A stretch of DNA of 64,000 nucleotides from Streptomyces himalayensis subsp. himalayensis (GTDB taxonomy: Bacteria; Actinomycetota; Actinomycetes; Streptomycetales; Streptomycetaceae). Position 1 is the first letter of the stretch, and every line of letters starts with the position of its first letter. A program made the position numbers and the translations under genes. The notes below the pieces were generated by a model. That model was not told the DNA's origin. It saw only the letters and a list, made by a program, of their open reading frames with translations, and made no database searches. The DNA lies in contig NZ_JACEHE010000010.1 in the NCBI RefSeq assembly GCF_013778455.1, forward strand, positions 62,001 to 126,000. Reading direction: 5' to 3'. Shown piece after piece: positions 33,962 to 43,224 of the stretch.

Positions 33962-34891
33962 ATGCAGCACGGCAAATACCGTTTCATTGTGGGGTTCTTG
34001 ACGGTCCCCTTGGCCATTTACGGCCTCTTCGTCATCTGGCCCTTCATCCAGTCCATCTTCTATTCGTTCACGGACTGGAGCGGTCTGAGCCCCGAGTTCA
34101 AGATGGTGGGCTTCAAGAACTTCACGAGGCTGCTCGACGACGAGGTCTTCTGGAAGTCCCTTCAGCACAGCGTGATGTTCGTGGTGCTGCTGCCGCTGGC
34201 GACGCTCACGCTGGCGCTGTTCTTCGCCTTCATGCTCAATGTCGGGGGGCGGCGCCGGAAGAACGCGGCGATCGCGGGGGTTCGGGGCTCTTCCTTCTAC
34301 AAGATCGTCTATTTCTTCCCGCAGGTACTGTCGATCGCCATCGTCGCCCTGCTGTTCCAGTTCGCGTACAACCCGAACAGCGGCGCGCTCAACTCCGGGC
34401 TGAAGGCAGTCGGCCTTGACAGCGTGCAGCCCGACTGGCTCGGCGACCCCGACCTCGCCCTGTGGTGCGTCTTCGCGGTCCTGGTGTGGTGCACCGTCGG
34501 ATTCTTCGTGGTGCTCTTCTCCGCCGGAATGGCGTCCATCCCCAAGGACTACTACGAGGCCGCGCTGCTCGACGGCGCGAACCGATTCACCACCTTTTTC
34601 AAGATCACCCTGCCGCTGCTCTGGGACACCGTGCAGTCCGGCTGGGCCTATATGGGCATCCTGGCGCTCGGCGCCGAGTGCTTCGCGGTCGTGCAGATCA
34701 TGACCGTGGGGCCGAACGGCGGTGGCCCCGACTACTCGACGACCGTGCTGCCGCTGTACGTGTACCAGAAGGCGTTCCGAGATGGTCAGGCCGCCTATGC
34801 AACGACGATCGGTGTGGCCCTGCTCATCGTGACGCTGCTGTTCGTGGCTGTCGTGATGCGGCTCGGCCGGCGCGAGCGGCTGGAGTACTGA
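33962..34891 (+). CDS. ngcF: GlcNAc/chitobiose ABC transporter permease NgcF
   Basis: This 309-residue MalF-type permease has six or more transmembrane segments. The EAA loop is YYEAALLDGANRFTTFFKIT (about residue 197), followed by LPLLWDT, the contact site for the ATPase. The ATG at 33962 follows GGAGATCGGGGTCGGTAAGA. It lies between ngcE and ngcG. As in other NgcEFG loci no ATPase gene is present; the shared MsiK ATPase encoded elsewhere is expected to energise it. Confidence 0.92.
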   Translation: MQHGKYRFIVGFLTVPLAIYGLFVIWPFIQSIFYSFTDWSGLSPEFKMVGFKNFTRLLDDEVFWKSLQHSVMFVVLLPLATLTLALFFAFMLNVGGRRRKNAAIAGVRGSSFYKIVYFFPQVLSIAIVALLFQFAYNPNSGALNSGLKAVGLDSVQPDWLGDPDLALWCVFAVLVWCTVGFFVVLFSAGMASIPKDYYEAALLDGANRFTTFFKITLPLLWDTVQSGWAYMGILALGAECFAVVQIMTVGPNGGGPDYSTTVLPLYVYQKAFRDGQAAYATTIGVALLIVTLLFVAVVMRLGRRERLEY

Positions 34892-35811
34892 TGAAGACGA
34901 CTGAGACCCCTCCCGCTGACACCGCCGAAGAGCGGCCCGCCGTCGCGAAGGTGGACATCGCCGGGGGCCCTTCGCGCAAGGCGACCGAGGGCAGGACCCT
35001 CAACGTCTTCTCGCACGGCATGCTCGTCCTGTGGGCCTTCATGGTCGTAATGCCGCTGCTATGGGCGGTGATGACCTCCTTCAAGGACGACAAGTCCATC
35101 TTCACCTCGCCGTGGGCGCTGCCGGAAACGCTGCATTTCGACAACTGGTCGCGCGCCTGGACCGAGGCGCACATGAGCGACTACTTCCTCAACACGGTGA
35201 TCGTGGTGGGCTGCTCGCTCCTCGGCACCATGCTGCTCGGCTCGATGGCGGCGTACGTGCTCGCGCGCTTCGAGTTCCCCGGAAACCGCTTCATCTACTT
35301 CCTCTTCATCGGAGGGATGAGCTTTCCGATCATTCTGGCGCTGGTGCCGCTGTTCTACGTGATGCAGAACATCTCGCTGCTGAACACGCTGCCCGGCCTG
35401 ATCCTGGTCTATATCGCGTACTCGCTGCCGTTCACCGTGTTCTTCATGACGGCCTTCTTCCGTACGCTGCCGACTTCGGTGGCCGAAGCGGCCTTCGTGG
35501 ACGGTGCCTCGCACACCAGGACCTTCTTCCAGGTGATGCTTCCGATGGCCAAGCCGGGCCTGATCAGCATCACCATCTTCAACTTCCTGGGGCAGTGGAA
35601 CCAGTACATGCTGCCGACGGTGCTCAACACAGAGCAGGAGGACAAGGTACTCACCCAGGGCCTTGTACAGCTCGCCGTGAGCCAGGGCTACAAGGGCGAC
35701 TGGTCCGGTCTCTTCGCCGGGCTGGTCATGGCCATGTTGCCGGTGCTTGCCGCGTACATCGTCTTCCAGCGGCAGGTCGTGGCCGGTCTGACGGCAGGCG
35801 CCCTGAAGTAG
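34891..35811 (+). CDS. ngcG: GlcNAc/chitobiose ABC transporter permease NgcG
   Basis: This 306-residue MalG-type permease has a hydrophilic N-terminal 35 residues and then six transmembrane segments. The EAA loop is VAEAAFVDGASHTRTFFQVM (about residue 197). The ATG overlaps the ngcF stop (TGATG). It makes the second half of the sugar channel. A strong terminator hairpin follows at 35835, so ngcEFG is a closed transcription unit. Confidence 0.93.
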   Translation: MKTTETPPADTAEERPAVAKVDIAGGPSRKATEGRTLNVFSHGMLVLWAFMVVMPLLWAVMTSFKDDKSIFTSPWALPETLHFDNWSRAWTEAHMSDYFLNTVIVVGCSLLGTMLLGSMAAYVLARFEFPGNRFIYFLFIGGMSFPIILALVPLFYVMQNISLLNTLPGLILVYIAYSLPFTVFFMTAFFRTLPTSVAEAAFVDGASHTRTFFQVMLPMAKPGLISITIFNFLGQWNQYMLPTVLNTEQEDKVLTQGLVQLAVSQGYKGDWSGLFAGLVMAMLPVLAAYIVFQRQVVAGLTAGALK

Positions 35812-35834
35812 CCCCAGGCGACCGTCCCCGACAA

Positions 35835-35866
35835 CCCCGGCCTCCAGGGAAGCCCGGAGGCCGGGG
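35835..35866 (+). terminator. Terminator after ngcG
   Basis: CCCCGGCCTCC and GGAGGCCGGGG form a perfect 11-bp stem with a 10-nt loop, 23 nt after the ngcG stop. Confidence 0.8.
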
Positions 35867-35909
35867 CCTCGGCCTGCCCCAAGACGGTCGCGCTTGGGAA
35901 GCGATTTCT

Positions 35910-35923
35910 GTCAAGGTCTTGAC
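35910..35923. promoter_or_regulatory. Palindrome upstream of rok7B7
   Basis: GTCAAGGTCTTGAC has perfect 6-bp arms GTCAAG/CTTGAC around GT, about 110 bp upstream of the regulator gene. The half-site recurs in front of xylF (37272). It may be the autoregulatory operator of Rok7B7; TTGAC could alternatively serve as a -35 element. Confidence 0.45.
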
Positions 35924-36033
35924 TGCGGTAACCGGTTCAGCACAGCTTGGAGTTCACAACTTGTACGTGGCCTCGTTCACAGCTGCCGTGAACCGGGCCC
36001 TCGGGCGGCATCGCTGCCCGTCCTAGGGCAGGA

Positions 36034-37245
36034 GTGGATGGGTCGATGGAGACTCCGGGGTCGCAGTCGTCGCTGCACCGGGCCAATCTCGAGCGGGTCG
36101 TACGTGCCGTGCGGCTGGCCGGGTCGCTCACGCAGGCCGAGATCGCAAGGACGACGGGCCTGTCCGCAGCGACGGTCTCCAACATCGTGCGGGAGCTCAA
36201 GGAGGGCGGAACCGTCGAGGTCACGCCCACCTCGGCGGGCGGGCGGCGGGCGCGCAGCGTGTCTTTGAGCGGTGACGCCGGAATCGTCATCGGCGTCGAC
36301 TTCGGGCATACGCACCTGCGCGTCGCGATCGGGAACCTCGCCCATCAGGTGCTGGCCGAGGAGTCCGAGCCGCTGGACGTGGACGCCTCCGCCGCGCAGG
36401 GCTTCGACCGGGCGGAAGAGCTGGTCAGTCGCCTGATCGTGGCCACGGGGGTCGACCGGTCCAAGATCGCGGGCGTGGGACTCGGCGTGCCGGGACCGAT
36501 CGACGTGGAGTCGGGGACCCTCGGGTCGACGGCCATCCTGCCGGGCTGGACCGGCACCAGACCCGCCGAGGAGTTGCGCGGGCGGCTCGGCGTCCCGGTT
36601 CACGTCGACAACGACGCCAACCTGGGTGCGCTCGGCGAGTTGGTCTGGGGCAGCGGGCGCGGCGTGAAGGATCTCGCGTACATCAAGGTCTCGAGCGGTG
36701 TGGGCGCCGGCCTGGTGATCGACGGGAAGATCTACCGGGGTCCCGGCGGAACCGCGGGTGAAATCGGACATATCACTCTGGATGAGTCCGGCCCGGTCTG
36801 CCGCTGCGGCAACCGCGGCTGTCTGGAGACCTTCACTGCCGCCCGCTATGTGCTGCCGCTCCTCCAGCCCAGCCACGGCACGGATCTGACCATGGAAGGC
36901 GTCGTCAGGCTGGCGCGCGACGGCGACCCGGGCTGCCGACGCGTGATCGCCGACGTCGGGCGCCACATCGGCAGCGGTGTGGCCAACCTCTGCAACCTCT
37001 TGAACCCGTCCCGGGTGGTGCTCGGCGGCGATCTCGCCGAGGCCGGTGAGCTGGTGCTGGGCCCGATCCGGGAGTCCGTCCGGCGGTACGCGATCCCGAG
37101 TGCCGCGCGTCAACTCTCCATACGCCCGGGGGCCCTTGGCGGCCGGGCCGAGGTGCTTGGCGCCCTTGCGCTGGCGCTGAGCGAGATGGGCGATTCGACC
37201 CTTCTGGACGGCTCGCTCGCCGTGGCCACTCCTGCCTTCACTTAG
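36034..37245 (+). CDS. rok7B7: ROK-family sugar regulator Rok7B7
   Basis: This 403-residue repressor/kinase-fold regulator has an N-terminal winged HTH (LTQAEIARTTGLSAATVSNI, about residues 32-51) and a ROK domain with GVDFGHTHLRVAIG and the zinc motif GHITLDESGPVCRCGNRGCLE split across residues about 249-269. Its position between ngcEFG and xylFGH is that of SCO6008, a pleiotropic regulator that controls xylose uptake, carbon catabolite repression and antibiotics. The start may be ATG 36034 (3 nt from the RBS) or ATG 36046 (METPGSQ), which better matches spacing rules; both are in frame. It likely controls the neighbouring operons. Confidence 0.92.
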   Translation: MDGSMETPGSQSSLHRANLERVVRAVRLAGSLTQAEIARTTGLSAATVSNIVRELKEGGTVEVTPTSAGGRRARSVSLSGDAGIVIGVDFGHTHLRVAIGNLAHQVLAEESEPLDVDASAAQGFDRAEELVSRLIVATGVDRSKIAGVGLGVPGPIDVESGTLGSTAILPGWTGTRPAEELRGRLGVPVHVDNDANLGALGELVWGSGRGVKDLAYIKVSSGVGAGLVIDGKIYRGPGGTAGEIGHITLDESGPVCRCGNRGCLETFTAARYVLPLLQPSHGTDLTMEGVVRLARDGDPGCRRVIADVGRHIGSGVANLCNLLNPSRVVLGGDLAEAGELVLGPIRESVRRYAIPSAARQLSIRPGALGGRAEVLGALALALSEMGDSTLLDGSLAVATPAFT

Positions 37246-37271
37246 TTCACGCATGGCGCCGTTGTCATCTC

Positions 37272-37292
37272 GTTAAGGATTTACTCCTTGAC
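37272..37292. promoter_or_regulatory. Inverted repeat upstream of xylF
   Basis: GTTAAGGA and TCCTTGAC form an 8-bp inverted repeat with a single mismatch around TTTAC, 74 bp before the xylF start. The arms resemble the GTCAAG half-site before rok7B7. It is the best candidate for the sugar-responsive operator (Rok7B7) of xylFGH. Confidence 0.5.
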
Positions 37293-37366
37293 GGCAACCG
37301 TTACCGCCGAGTTGACTTCGAGCACCTCGGCCGCAGCGACGCGGCCACGTCAGGGAGGTTTCTGAA

Positions 37367-38485
37367 GTGAACACGCGTATGCGTCGTGCCGCCGTTGCCA
37401 TTGCCGCTTCCGCGATGGCCGTTTCGCTCGCCGCCTGTGGCAGCGCCAAGGAGTCCGGCGAGGGCAGCGACAAGGCCGCCAGCTCGGACAAGGGTGACGC
37501 GCTGAAGATAGGCCTGCTCCTTCCGGAGAACCAGACCGCGCGTTACGAGAAGTTCGACAAGCCGCTCATCGAGAAGAAGATCAGCGAGCTCACCGACGGC
37601 AAGGCAGAGGTCGTCTACGCCAACGCCAAGCAGGACCCCACCACGCAGAACCAGCAGGTCGAGACGATGATCACCAACAAGGTGGACGTGCTCATCCTGG
37701 ACGCGGTGGACTCCAAGGGCATTGCCAGCTCGGTCAAGAAGGCCAAGGACGCGGGCATCCCCGTCGTCGCGTACGACCGTCTCGCCGAAGGCCCGATCGA
37801 CGCCTACACGTCGTTCGACAACGTCCAGGTCGGCAAGGTCCAGGGTGAGGCCCTCATCACGGCCCTGGGCGACAAGGCCGAGGACGGCAAGATCGTCATG
37901 ATGAACGGTTCGCCCACCGACCCGAACGCCGCGCAGTTCAAGGAGGGCGCCCACTCCGTCCTCGACGGCAAGGTGGAGGTCGGCAGGGAGTACGACACCA
38001 AGGAGTGGAAGCCGGAGAACGCCAACGCCAACATGGAGGGCGCCATCTCCGCACTCGGCAAGAACAACATCGTCGGCGTCTACTCCGCCAACGACGGCAT
38101 GGCGGGCGGCATCATCACCGCCCTGAAGGCCGCCGGTGTGTCGAAGCTCCCGCCGGTCACCGGCCAGGACGCCGAACTCGCCGGTGTGCAGCGCATCGTG
38201 GCGGGCGAGCAGTACATGAGCGTCTACAAGCCGTACGCCCCCGAGGCCGACGCCGCCGCCGAGATGGCCGTCGCGCTCGCCAAGGGCGAGAAGCTCGACT
38301 CCATCGCCAAGGACACGGTCGACAGCCCGACCACCAAGGGCATCCCCTCGGTCCTCGTCGCGGTCACCTCGCTGACCAAGGACAACATCAAGGACACCGT
38401 CATCAAGGACGGCGTCTACACGGCCAACGAGATCTGCACGGCCAAGTACAAGGCCGCCTGCGAGGAGCTCGGCCTCCTCGGCTGA
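37367..38485 (+). CDS. xylF: Xylose-type sugar ABC transporter binding lipoprotein
   Basis: This 372-residue periplasmic-binding protein (family 4, XylF/RbsB type) has a signal with lipobox LAAC (about residue 24) and then LKIGLLLPENQTARYEKFDK, DVLILDAVDSKGIASSVKKA and GVYSANDGMAGG. This is the XylF pattern. The GTG at 37367 follows GGGAGG. It is the first gene of xylFGH and matches SCO6009. In S. coelicolor this operon imports xylose under Rok7B7 control. Confidence 0.92.
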   Translation: MNTRMRRAAVAIAASAMAVSLAACGSAKESGEGSDKAASSDKGDALKIGLLLPENQTARYEKFDKPLIEKKISELTDGKAEVVYANAKQDPTTQNQQVETMITNKVDVLILDAVDSKGIASSVKKAKDAGIPVVAYDRLAEGPIDAYTSFDNVQVGKVQGEALITALGDKAEDGKIVMMNGSPTDPNAAQFKEGAHSVLDGKVEVGREYDTKEWKPENANANMEGAISALGKNNIVGVYSANDGMAGGIITALKAAGVSKLPPVTGQDAELAGVQRIVAGEQYMSVYKPYAPEADAAAEMAVALAKGEKLDSIAKDTVDSPTTKGIPSVLVAVTSLTKDNIKDTVIKDGVYTANEICTAKYKAACEELGLLG

Positions 38486-38580
38486 GGCCCTGAGGCCCGT
38501 CTGAGGTCCTTTTGAGCCCCCCTTCAGGGGCCACTCCCGAGTCCTCCTTCCGAGATTCCCTCTCCGAGTCCCTTTGCTCA

Positions 38581-38608
38581 TACGGGAGTTCACCCGAGAA
38601 TTCCCGTA
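38581..38608 (+). terminator. Hairpin in the xylF-xylG gap
   Basis: TACGGGAGTTC and GAATTCCCGTA pair over 11 bp with one mismatch around ACCCGA. The 280-bp gap between xylF and xylG contains no gene. The hairpin probably acts as an attenuator or 3'-end protector that raises xylF expression above the other subunits. Confidence 0.55.
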
Positions 38609-38765
38609 CGGGCCTCGTAAGAGGGCTCCTTCAGGACTCGTACTGAAGCCGTCCGGCGCCCCGGTTCCACCACCCCCGCTGTTCCAGCGGGGCGTCGGAC
38701 GGCCCACCCCCCTTTCGTTTCTGCACAACCTCCCGCCGGGTCAGGCGGCGAAGGAGATGGTTCAC

Positions 38766-39545
38766 GTGTCCGCTACGCCTGTTCTGGCGTTGCGCGGGGT
38801 CTCCAAGCGGTTCGGTGCCGTTCAGGCGCTCACCGACGTAGAGCTCGAGGTCCACGCCGGTGAGGTGGTCGCCCTGGTCGGCGACAACGGCGCCGGAAAG
38901 TCCACGCTGGTCAAGACGATCGCCGGCGTGCACCCCATCGATGACGGCGCCATCGAGTGGGAAGGCCGTCCCGTATCGATCAATAAGCCGCACGACGCCC
39001 AGAACCTGGGCATCGCGACCGTCTACCAGGACCTCGCGCTGTGCGACAACATCGACGTCGTCGGCAATCTCTTCCTCGGCCGCGAGATCAAGCGCCGCGG
39101 TGTCCTCAACGAGGTCGAGATGGAGCGCCGCGCCCGCGAGCTGCTCACGACGCTGTCGATCCGCATCCCCAGCGTGCGTATCCCGATCGCCTCGCTCTCC
39201 GGCGGTCAGCGCCAGACCGTGGCCATCGCCCGCTCGATGCTCGGCGAGCCCAAGCTCGTCATCCTCGACGAGCCCACCGCGGCCCTCGGCGTCGAACAGA
39301 CAGCGCAGGTCCTCGACCTGGTGGAGCGGCTGCGCGAGCGCGGCCACGCCGTGATCCTCATCAGCCACAACATGGCCGACGTCAAGGCCGTCGCCGACAA
39401 GGTGGCGGTGCTCCGGCTCGGCCGCAACAACGGCGTCTTCGAGGTCAAGTCGACCTCGCAGGAAGAGATCATCTCCGCCATCACGGGCGCCACGGACAAC
39501 GCCGTGACCCGTCGTGCGGCGCGCAATGGGGAGGCTCAGAAGTGA
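38766..39545 (+). CDS. xylG: Xylose-type sugar ABC transporter ATPase
   Basis: This 259-residue protein has a single nucleotide-binding domain: Walker A GDNGAGKST (about residue 39), signature LSGGQ (about 144), Walker B VILDEP (about 164) and switch His in LISHNMADV. E. coli XylG has two such domains in about 510 residues, so this is a half-size form that must dimerise; the same is seen in Streptomyces. The GTG at 38766 lies 9 nt after AAGGAG, while the ATG at 38757 directly abuts that RBS and cannot use it. Overlaps xylH by 4 nt. Confidence 0.92.
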   Translation: MSATPVLALRGVSKRFGAVQALTDVELEVHAGEVVALVGDNGAGKSTLVKTIAGVHPIDDGAIEWEGRPVSINKPHDAQNLGIATVYQDLALCDNIDVVGNLFLGREIKRRGVLNEVEMERRARELLTTLSIRIPSVRIPIASLSGGQRQTVAIARSMLGEPKLVILDEPTAALGVEQTAQVLDLVERLRERGHAVILISHNMADVKAVADKVAVLRLGRNNGVFEVKSTSQEEIISAITGATDNAVTRRAARNGEAQK

Positions 39546-40843
39546 GCATCGACAAGACCTCCGCGAACCTGGGCACCACCACCGACCACGTCGTGGAGAA
39601 CCCCGAGGCCGCCGCTGACGCCGTGACCGCCGTGGATCCCCGGCTGCTCGTGCGCGAACAGGGCCTCAAGGGCTACGTCACCGAGTTCAAGCGCAAGATG
39701 CGCGCCGGCGACCTGGGCTCCATACCCGTCGTCATCGGCCTGATCATCATCGGTGCGATCTTCCAGAGCCTGAACTCGAACTTCCTCTCCGCCGAGAACA
39801 TCAGCAACATCTCCGTCGCGATGGTCGCCACCGGCATGATGTCCGTGGGCATCATCTTCGTGCTGCTGCTCGGCGAGATCGACCTGTCGGTCGGCTCCGT
39901 CAGCGGTGTGTCCGGCGCCCTCATGGCGGTGCTCAGTGTCACGCACGGCGTGAACGAATGGCTGGCGGTGCTCGCCGCCATCGCCGGCGGCGCCCTCATC
40001 GGTGCCATCCATGGCTTCTTCTTCGCCCGTGTCGGCGCGCCCGCCTTCGCCGTCACCCTGTCCGGCCTGCTGTTCTGGCTCGGCTTCATGCTGCAGATCC
40101 TGGGCGACAACGGCACGATCAACATCGACTCCGAAGGCGTCGTCGGCCAGCTCACCACGTACTACTTCTCCGACATCGCGGCGGCCTACGGGCTCGCGAC
40201 GCTCGCGGTCGTGGTGTTCTTCGTCACCTCCTTCCTGGACAGCCGCCGCCGCGAGGCCGCGGGTGTGCCGTCGCGGCCGCTCAGCGAGATCGTGCTGCGC
40301 ACGGCGGTCCTCGCGGTCGTCGGCTTCGCCGCCGCCGCCATGTTCAACCAGTACAAGGGCCTGCCTCTGGCGCTGGTGCTGTTCATCACGGTGCTGGTCG
40401 TGACCGACTTCGTGCTGCGGCGCACCGCGTACGGGCGGAAGGTCTTCGCGCTCGGCGGCAGCGTCGAGGCGTCCCGCCGCGCGGGCATCAACGTCACCGC
40501 GGTGCGGATCTCCGTCTTCGCCATCGCCGGCACCTTCGCGGCCATCGGCGGTCTGTTCTGGGCCTCCAAGATCGCCGCGGCCAACCAGAGCGCCGGTGCC
40601 GGTGACCTGCTGATGAACGTGATCGCTGCGGCCGTCATCGGCGGCACGAGCCTCTTCGGCGGCCGCGGCCGCACCTGGAACGCGCTGCTCGGTGTCATGG
40701 TGATCACCTCGATCCAGTACGGACTGGCCCTCGAGGGCATCGCCACGCCGATCCAGTACATGATCACCGGCGGTGTGCTTCTCGCCACGGTCGTCATCGA
40801 CTCGGTGACCCGCAGGACCCAGAAGACGGCCGGCCGCGCGTAG
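39542..40843 (+). CDS. xylH: Xylose-type sugar ABC transporter permease
   Basis: This 433-residue BPD_transp_2-type permease has a hydrophilic N-terminus of about 55 residues and then about ten helices. Typical stretches are LLLGEIDLSVGSVSGVSGAL (about residue 108) and VIGGTSLFGGRGRTWNALLG near 370. The GTG overlaps the xylG stop (GTGA). It is the last gene of xylFGH. Length is close to XylH of E. coli (393) with extra N-terminal residues. Confidence 0.93.
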   Translation: MSIDKTSANLGTTTDHVVENPEAAADAVTAVDPRLLVREQGLKGYVTEFKRKMRAGDLGSIPVVIGLIIIGAIFQSLNSNFLSAENISNISVAMVATGMMSVGIIFVLLLGEIDLSVGSVSGVSGALMAVLSVTHGVNEWLAVLAAIAGGALIGAIHGFFFARVGAPAFAVTLSGLLFWLGFMLQILGDNGTINIDSEGVVGQLTTYYFSDIAAAYGLATLAVVVFFVTSFLDSRRREAAGVPSRPLSEIVLRTAVLAVVGFAAAAMFNQYKGLPLALVLFITVLVVTDFVLRRTAYGRKVFALGGSVEASRRAGINVTAVRISVFAIAGTFAAIGGLFWASKIAAANQSAGAGDLLMNVIAAAVIGGTSLFGGRGRTWNALLGVMVITSIQYGLALEGIATPIQYMITGGVLLATVVIDSVTRRTQKTAGRA

Positions 40844-40879
40844 TCGCTCCGCTGGGAGAACCGCAGAAAAGCGGGGTCG

Positions 40880-41047
40880 TGCGTCGGCTGCGGGTCGGTT
40901 GTGGCTGGTCGCTCCCCCAAGTTCTCGGCTTCGCTCGAACAGGGGGGACCCCCATCGCGGCGGAGCCGCATGATGTCACGGCCCCGCGCCCCTAAGGGGC
41001 GCAGCCCCTCGACCTGTGCCCGGCACCATTGCGGTGCCGGGCACAGC
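40880..41047. repeat. Mosaic of Streptomyces intergenic repeats ending in a strong hairpin
   Basis: The 358-bp gap 40844-41201 contains no gene. It starts with CTGCGGGTCGGTTGTGGCTG and later has CCGCGCCCCTAAGGGGCGC, the two parts of a common Streptomyces interspersed repeat, split by about 70 bp that include a hairpin between TCCCCC and GGGGGGA and GCGGCGGAGCCGCA. From 41015 to 41047, CTGTGCCCGGCACC and GGTGCCGGGCACAG make a perfect 14-bp stem that likely ends transcription from xylH. Confidence 0.6.
41015..41047. terminator. Strong hairpin terminator between xylH and dxs
   Basis: A perfect 14-bp stem with the 5-nt loop ATTGC. No T-run follows, as is usual in Streptomyces. Confidence 0.7.
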
Positions 41048-41201
41048 CGTGTCCGGTGCGCCCTCAAAACCGCGCTTTCCTGTCCCTCGTACGGCCGAGG
41101 CGTGACGTACGACGCACGGCCCGGACGTCGGAGGGAAAGGCGGAACATTAGACTCGACAGGCCCGCGAAGGCTCGAACAGCTCTACTGCAAGGAGGCACG
41201 G

Positions 41202-43187
41202 GTGCCGCTGCTGACCCGCATCAGGGGACCGCGCGATCTGGACACGCTCAGCCCGGAGCAGCTGGACCAGCTGGCCGAGGAGATCCGGACGTTCCTCGTC
41301 GACGCGGTTGCCAAGACCGGCGGCCACCTCGGCCCCAACCTCGGCGTGGTCGAGCTCACCATCGCTCTGCACCGGGTCTTCGAATCCCCGAAGGACAAGG
41401 TGCTGTTCGACACGGGCCACCAGAGCTACGTGCACAAGCTGCTGACCGGCCGCCAGGACTTCTCCGGGCTGCGCACCAAGGGAGGCCTGTCCGGCTACCC
41501 GTCGCGCGCCGAGTCCGAGCACGACGTGATCGAGAACTCGCACGCCTCCACCGTGCTCGGCTGGGCCGACGGCCTGGCGAAGGCCAACGAGGTGCTGGGC
41601 AGGGACGACCACGTCGTCGCGGTGATCGGTGACGGCGCGCTGACCGGCGGTATGGCCTGGGAGGCGCTGAACAACATCGCGGACGCCAAGGACCGCCCGC
41701 TCGTCATCGTCGTCAACGACAACGAGCGCTCCTACGCGCCCACCATCGGCGGCCTCGCCAACCACCTCGCGACGCTGCGCACGACGGACGGCTACGAGCG
41801 TTTCCTGGCCCGCACCAGGGAGCTCCTCGAGCGCACCCCGGTCGTCGGCCGGCCGCTCTACGACACGCTGCACGGCGCCAAGAAGGGCCTGAAGGACTTC
41901 ATCGCCCCGCAGGGCATGTTCGAGGACCTGGGCCTGAAGTACGTCGGCCCGATCGACGGCCACGACATCGCGGCGCTGGAGTCCGCGCTGTCCCGCGCCA
42001 AGCGGTTCGGCGGCCCGGTCATCGTGCACTGCCTCACCGAGAAGGGCCGGGGCTACAAGCCCGCCGTCGAGGACGAGGCCGACCGCTTCCACGCCGTCGG
42101 CGTCATCCACCCCGACACCGGTCTGCCGATCTCGGCCGCCGGTCTCGACTGGACGTCCGTCTTCGGCGAGGAGATGGTCAAGCTCGGCCGGGAGCGCGAG
42201 GACATCGTCGCCATCACCGCGGCCATGCTGCAGCCGGTCGGCCTGAAGAAGTTCGCCGAGGAGTTCCCCGACCGCGTCTACGACGTCGGCATCGCCGAGC
42301 AGCACGGCGCCGTCTCGGCCGCGGGCCTCGCCACCGGCGGCCTGCACCCCGTCTTCGCGGTGTACGCCACCTTCCTCAACCGCGCCTTCGACCAGCTGCT
42401 GATGGACGTGGCCCTGCACAAGTGCGGCGTCACCTTCGTCCTGGACCGGGCCGGCATCACCGGCACCGACGGCGCCTCGCACAACGGCATGTGGGACATG
42501 TCGATCCTGCAGTGCGTGCCCGGAGTGCGGATCGCCGCGCCGCGCGACGCCGACCAGGTGCGCCTGCAGCTACGCGAGGCGGTCGAGGTCGACGACGCGC
42601 CGACCGTCGTGCGCTACTCCAAGGGCGCCGTCGGCCCCGCCGTACAGGCCGTGGGCACGGTCGGCGGCATGGACGTACTGCGCGCGGCCGGCACGGACCG
42701 GCCGGATGTGCTCCTCGTCTCCGTCGGCGCGCTCGCCCCCATGTGCCTGGAGGTCGCCGACCTGCTCGACAAGCAGGGCATCTCCACGACCGTCGTCGAC
42801 CCGCGCTGGGTCAAGCCCGTCGACGAGGCGCTGCCGCCGCTGGCCGAGCAGCATCGCGTCGTGGTGACGGTGGAGGACAACTCGCGTGCGGGCGGCGTCG
42901 GTTCGGCGATCGCACAGGCCCTGCGCGACGCAGGCGTCGACCTGCCGCTGCGCGACTTCGGCATCCCGCCGCGCTTCCTCGACCACGCGTCGCGCAAGGA
43001 GGTCCTGGCCGAGATCGGGCTCACCGCCCCGGACATCGCGCGCCAGGTCACGGGCCTGGTCGCGAAGCTCGACGGCCCGTCGTCCCAGTCCCCACTCCGT
43101 TCGACCGGGAGCACCCCGGCCGCCCGCACGGCGACCGAGCGCACCGCTGCCGACGGGGTGGACTCGGTGGAGCCGGTGCGGGACTGA
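41202..43187 (+). CDS. dxs: 1-deoxy-D-xylulose-5-phosphate synthase
   Basis: This 661-residue thiamine-diphosphate enzyme condenses pyruvate and glyceraldehyde 3-phosphate in the first step of the MEP isoprenoid pathway. The TPP motif GDGALTGGMAWEALNN lies near residue 147, the substrate-site DTGHQSYVHKLLTGR near 69, and transketolase domains 2 and 3 follow with VGIAEQHG and DRAGITGTDGASHNG. The GTG at 41202 follows AAGGAGGCACGG. The last 40 residues are a low-complexity tail. It corresponds to SCO6013, one of two Streptomyces Dxs copies, so it may serve secondary terpenoid supply. Confidence 0.96.
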   Translation: MPLLTRIRGPRDLDTLSPEQLDQLAEEIRTFLVDAVAKTGGHLGPNLGVVELTIALHRVFESPKDKVLFDTGHQSYVHKLLTGRQDFSGLRTKGGLSGYPSRAESEHDVIENSHASTVLGWADGLAKANEVLGRDDHVVAVIGDGALTGGMAWEALNNIADAKDRPLVIVVNDNERSYAPTIGGLANHLATLRTTDGYERFLARTRELLERTPVVGRPLYDTLHGAKKGLKDFIAPQGMFEDLGLKYVGPIDGHDIAALESALSRAKRFGGPVIVHCLTEKGRGYKPAVEDEADRFHAVGVIHPDTGLPISAAGLDWTSVFGEEMVKLGREREDIVAITAAMLQPVGLKKFAEEFPDRVYDVGIAEQHGAVSAAGLATGGLHPVFAVYATFLNRAFDQLLMDVALHKCGVTFVLDRAGITGTDGASHNGMWDMSILQCVPGVRIAAPRDADQVRLQLREAVEVDDAPTVVRYSKGAVGPAVQAVGTVGGMDVLRAAGTDRPDVLLVSVGALAPMCLEVADLLDKQGISTTVVDPRWVKPVDEALPPLAEQHRVVVTVEDNSRAGGVGSAIAQALRDAGVDLPLRDFGIPPRFLDHASRKEVLAEIGLTAPDIARQVTGLVAKLDGPSSQSPLRSTGSTPAARTATERTAADGVDSVEPVRD

Positions 43188-43224
43188 CCCGCGATGCCTG
43201 TCTGCTGTTTCACCTGATTCACCG

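Noticed and set aside
38574..38765. N-terminal extension of xylG by 64 codons
   Set aside because: It is Pro/Arg-rich, covers a hairpin, and the RBS AAGGAG lies inside it, 9 nt before the GTG at 38766.
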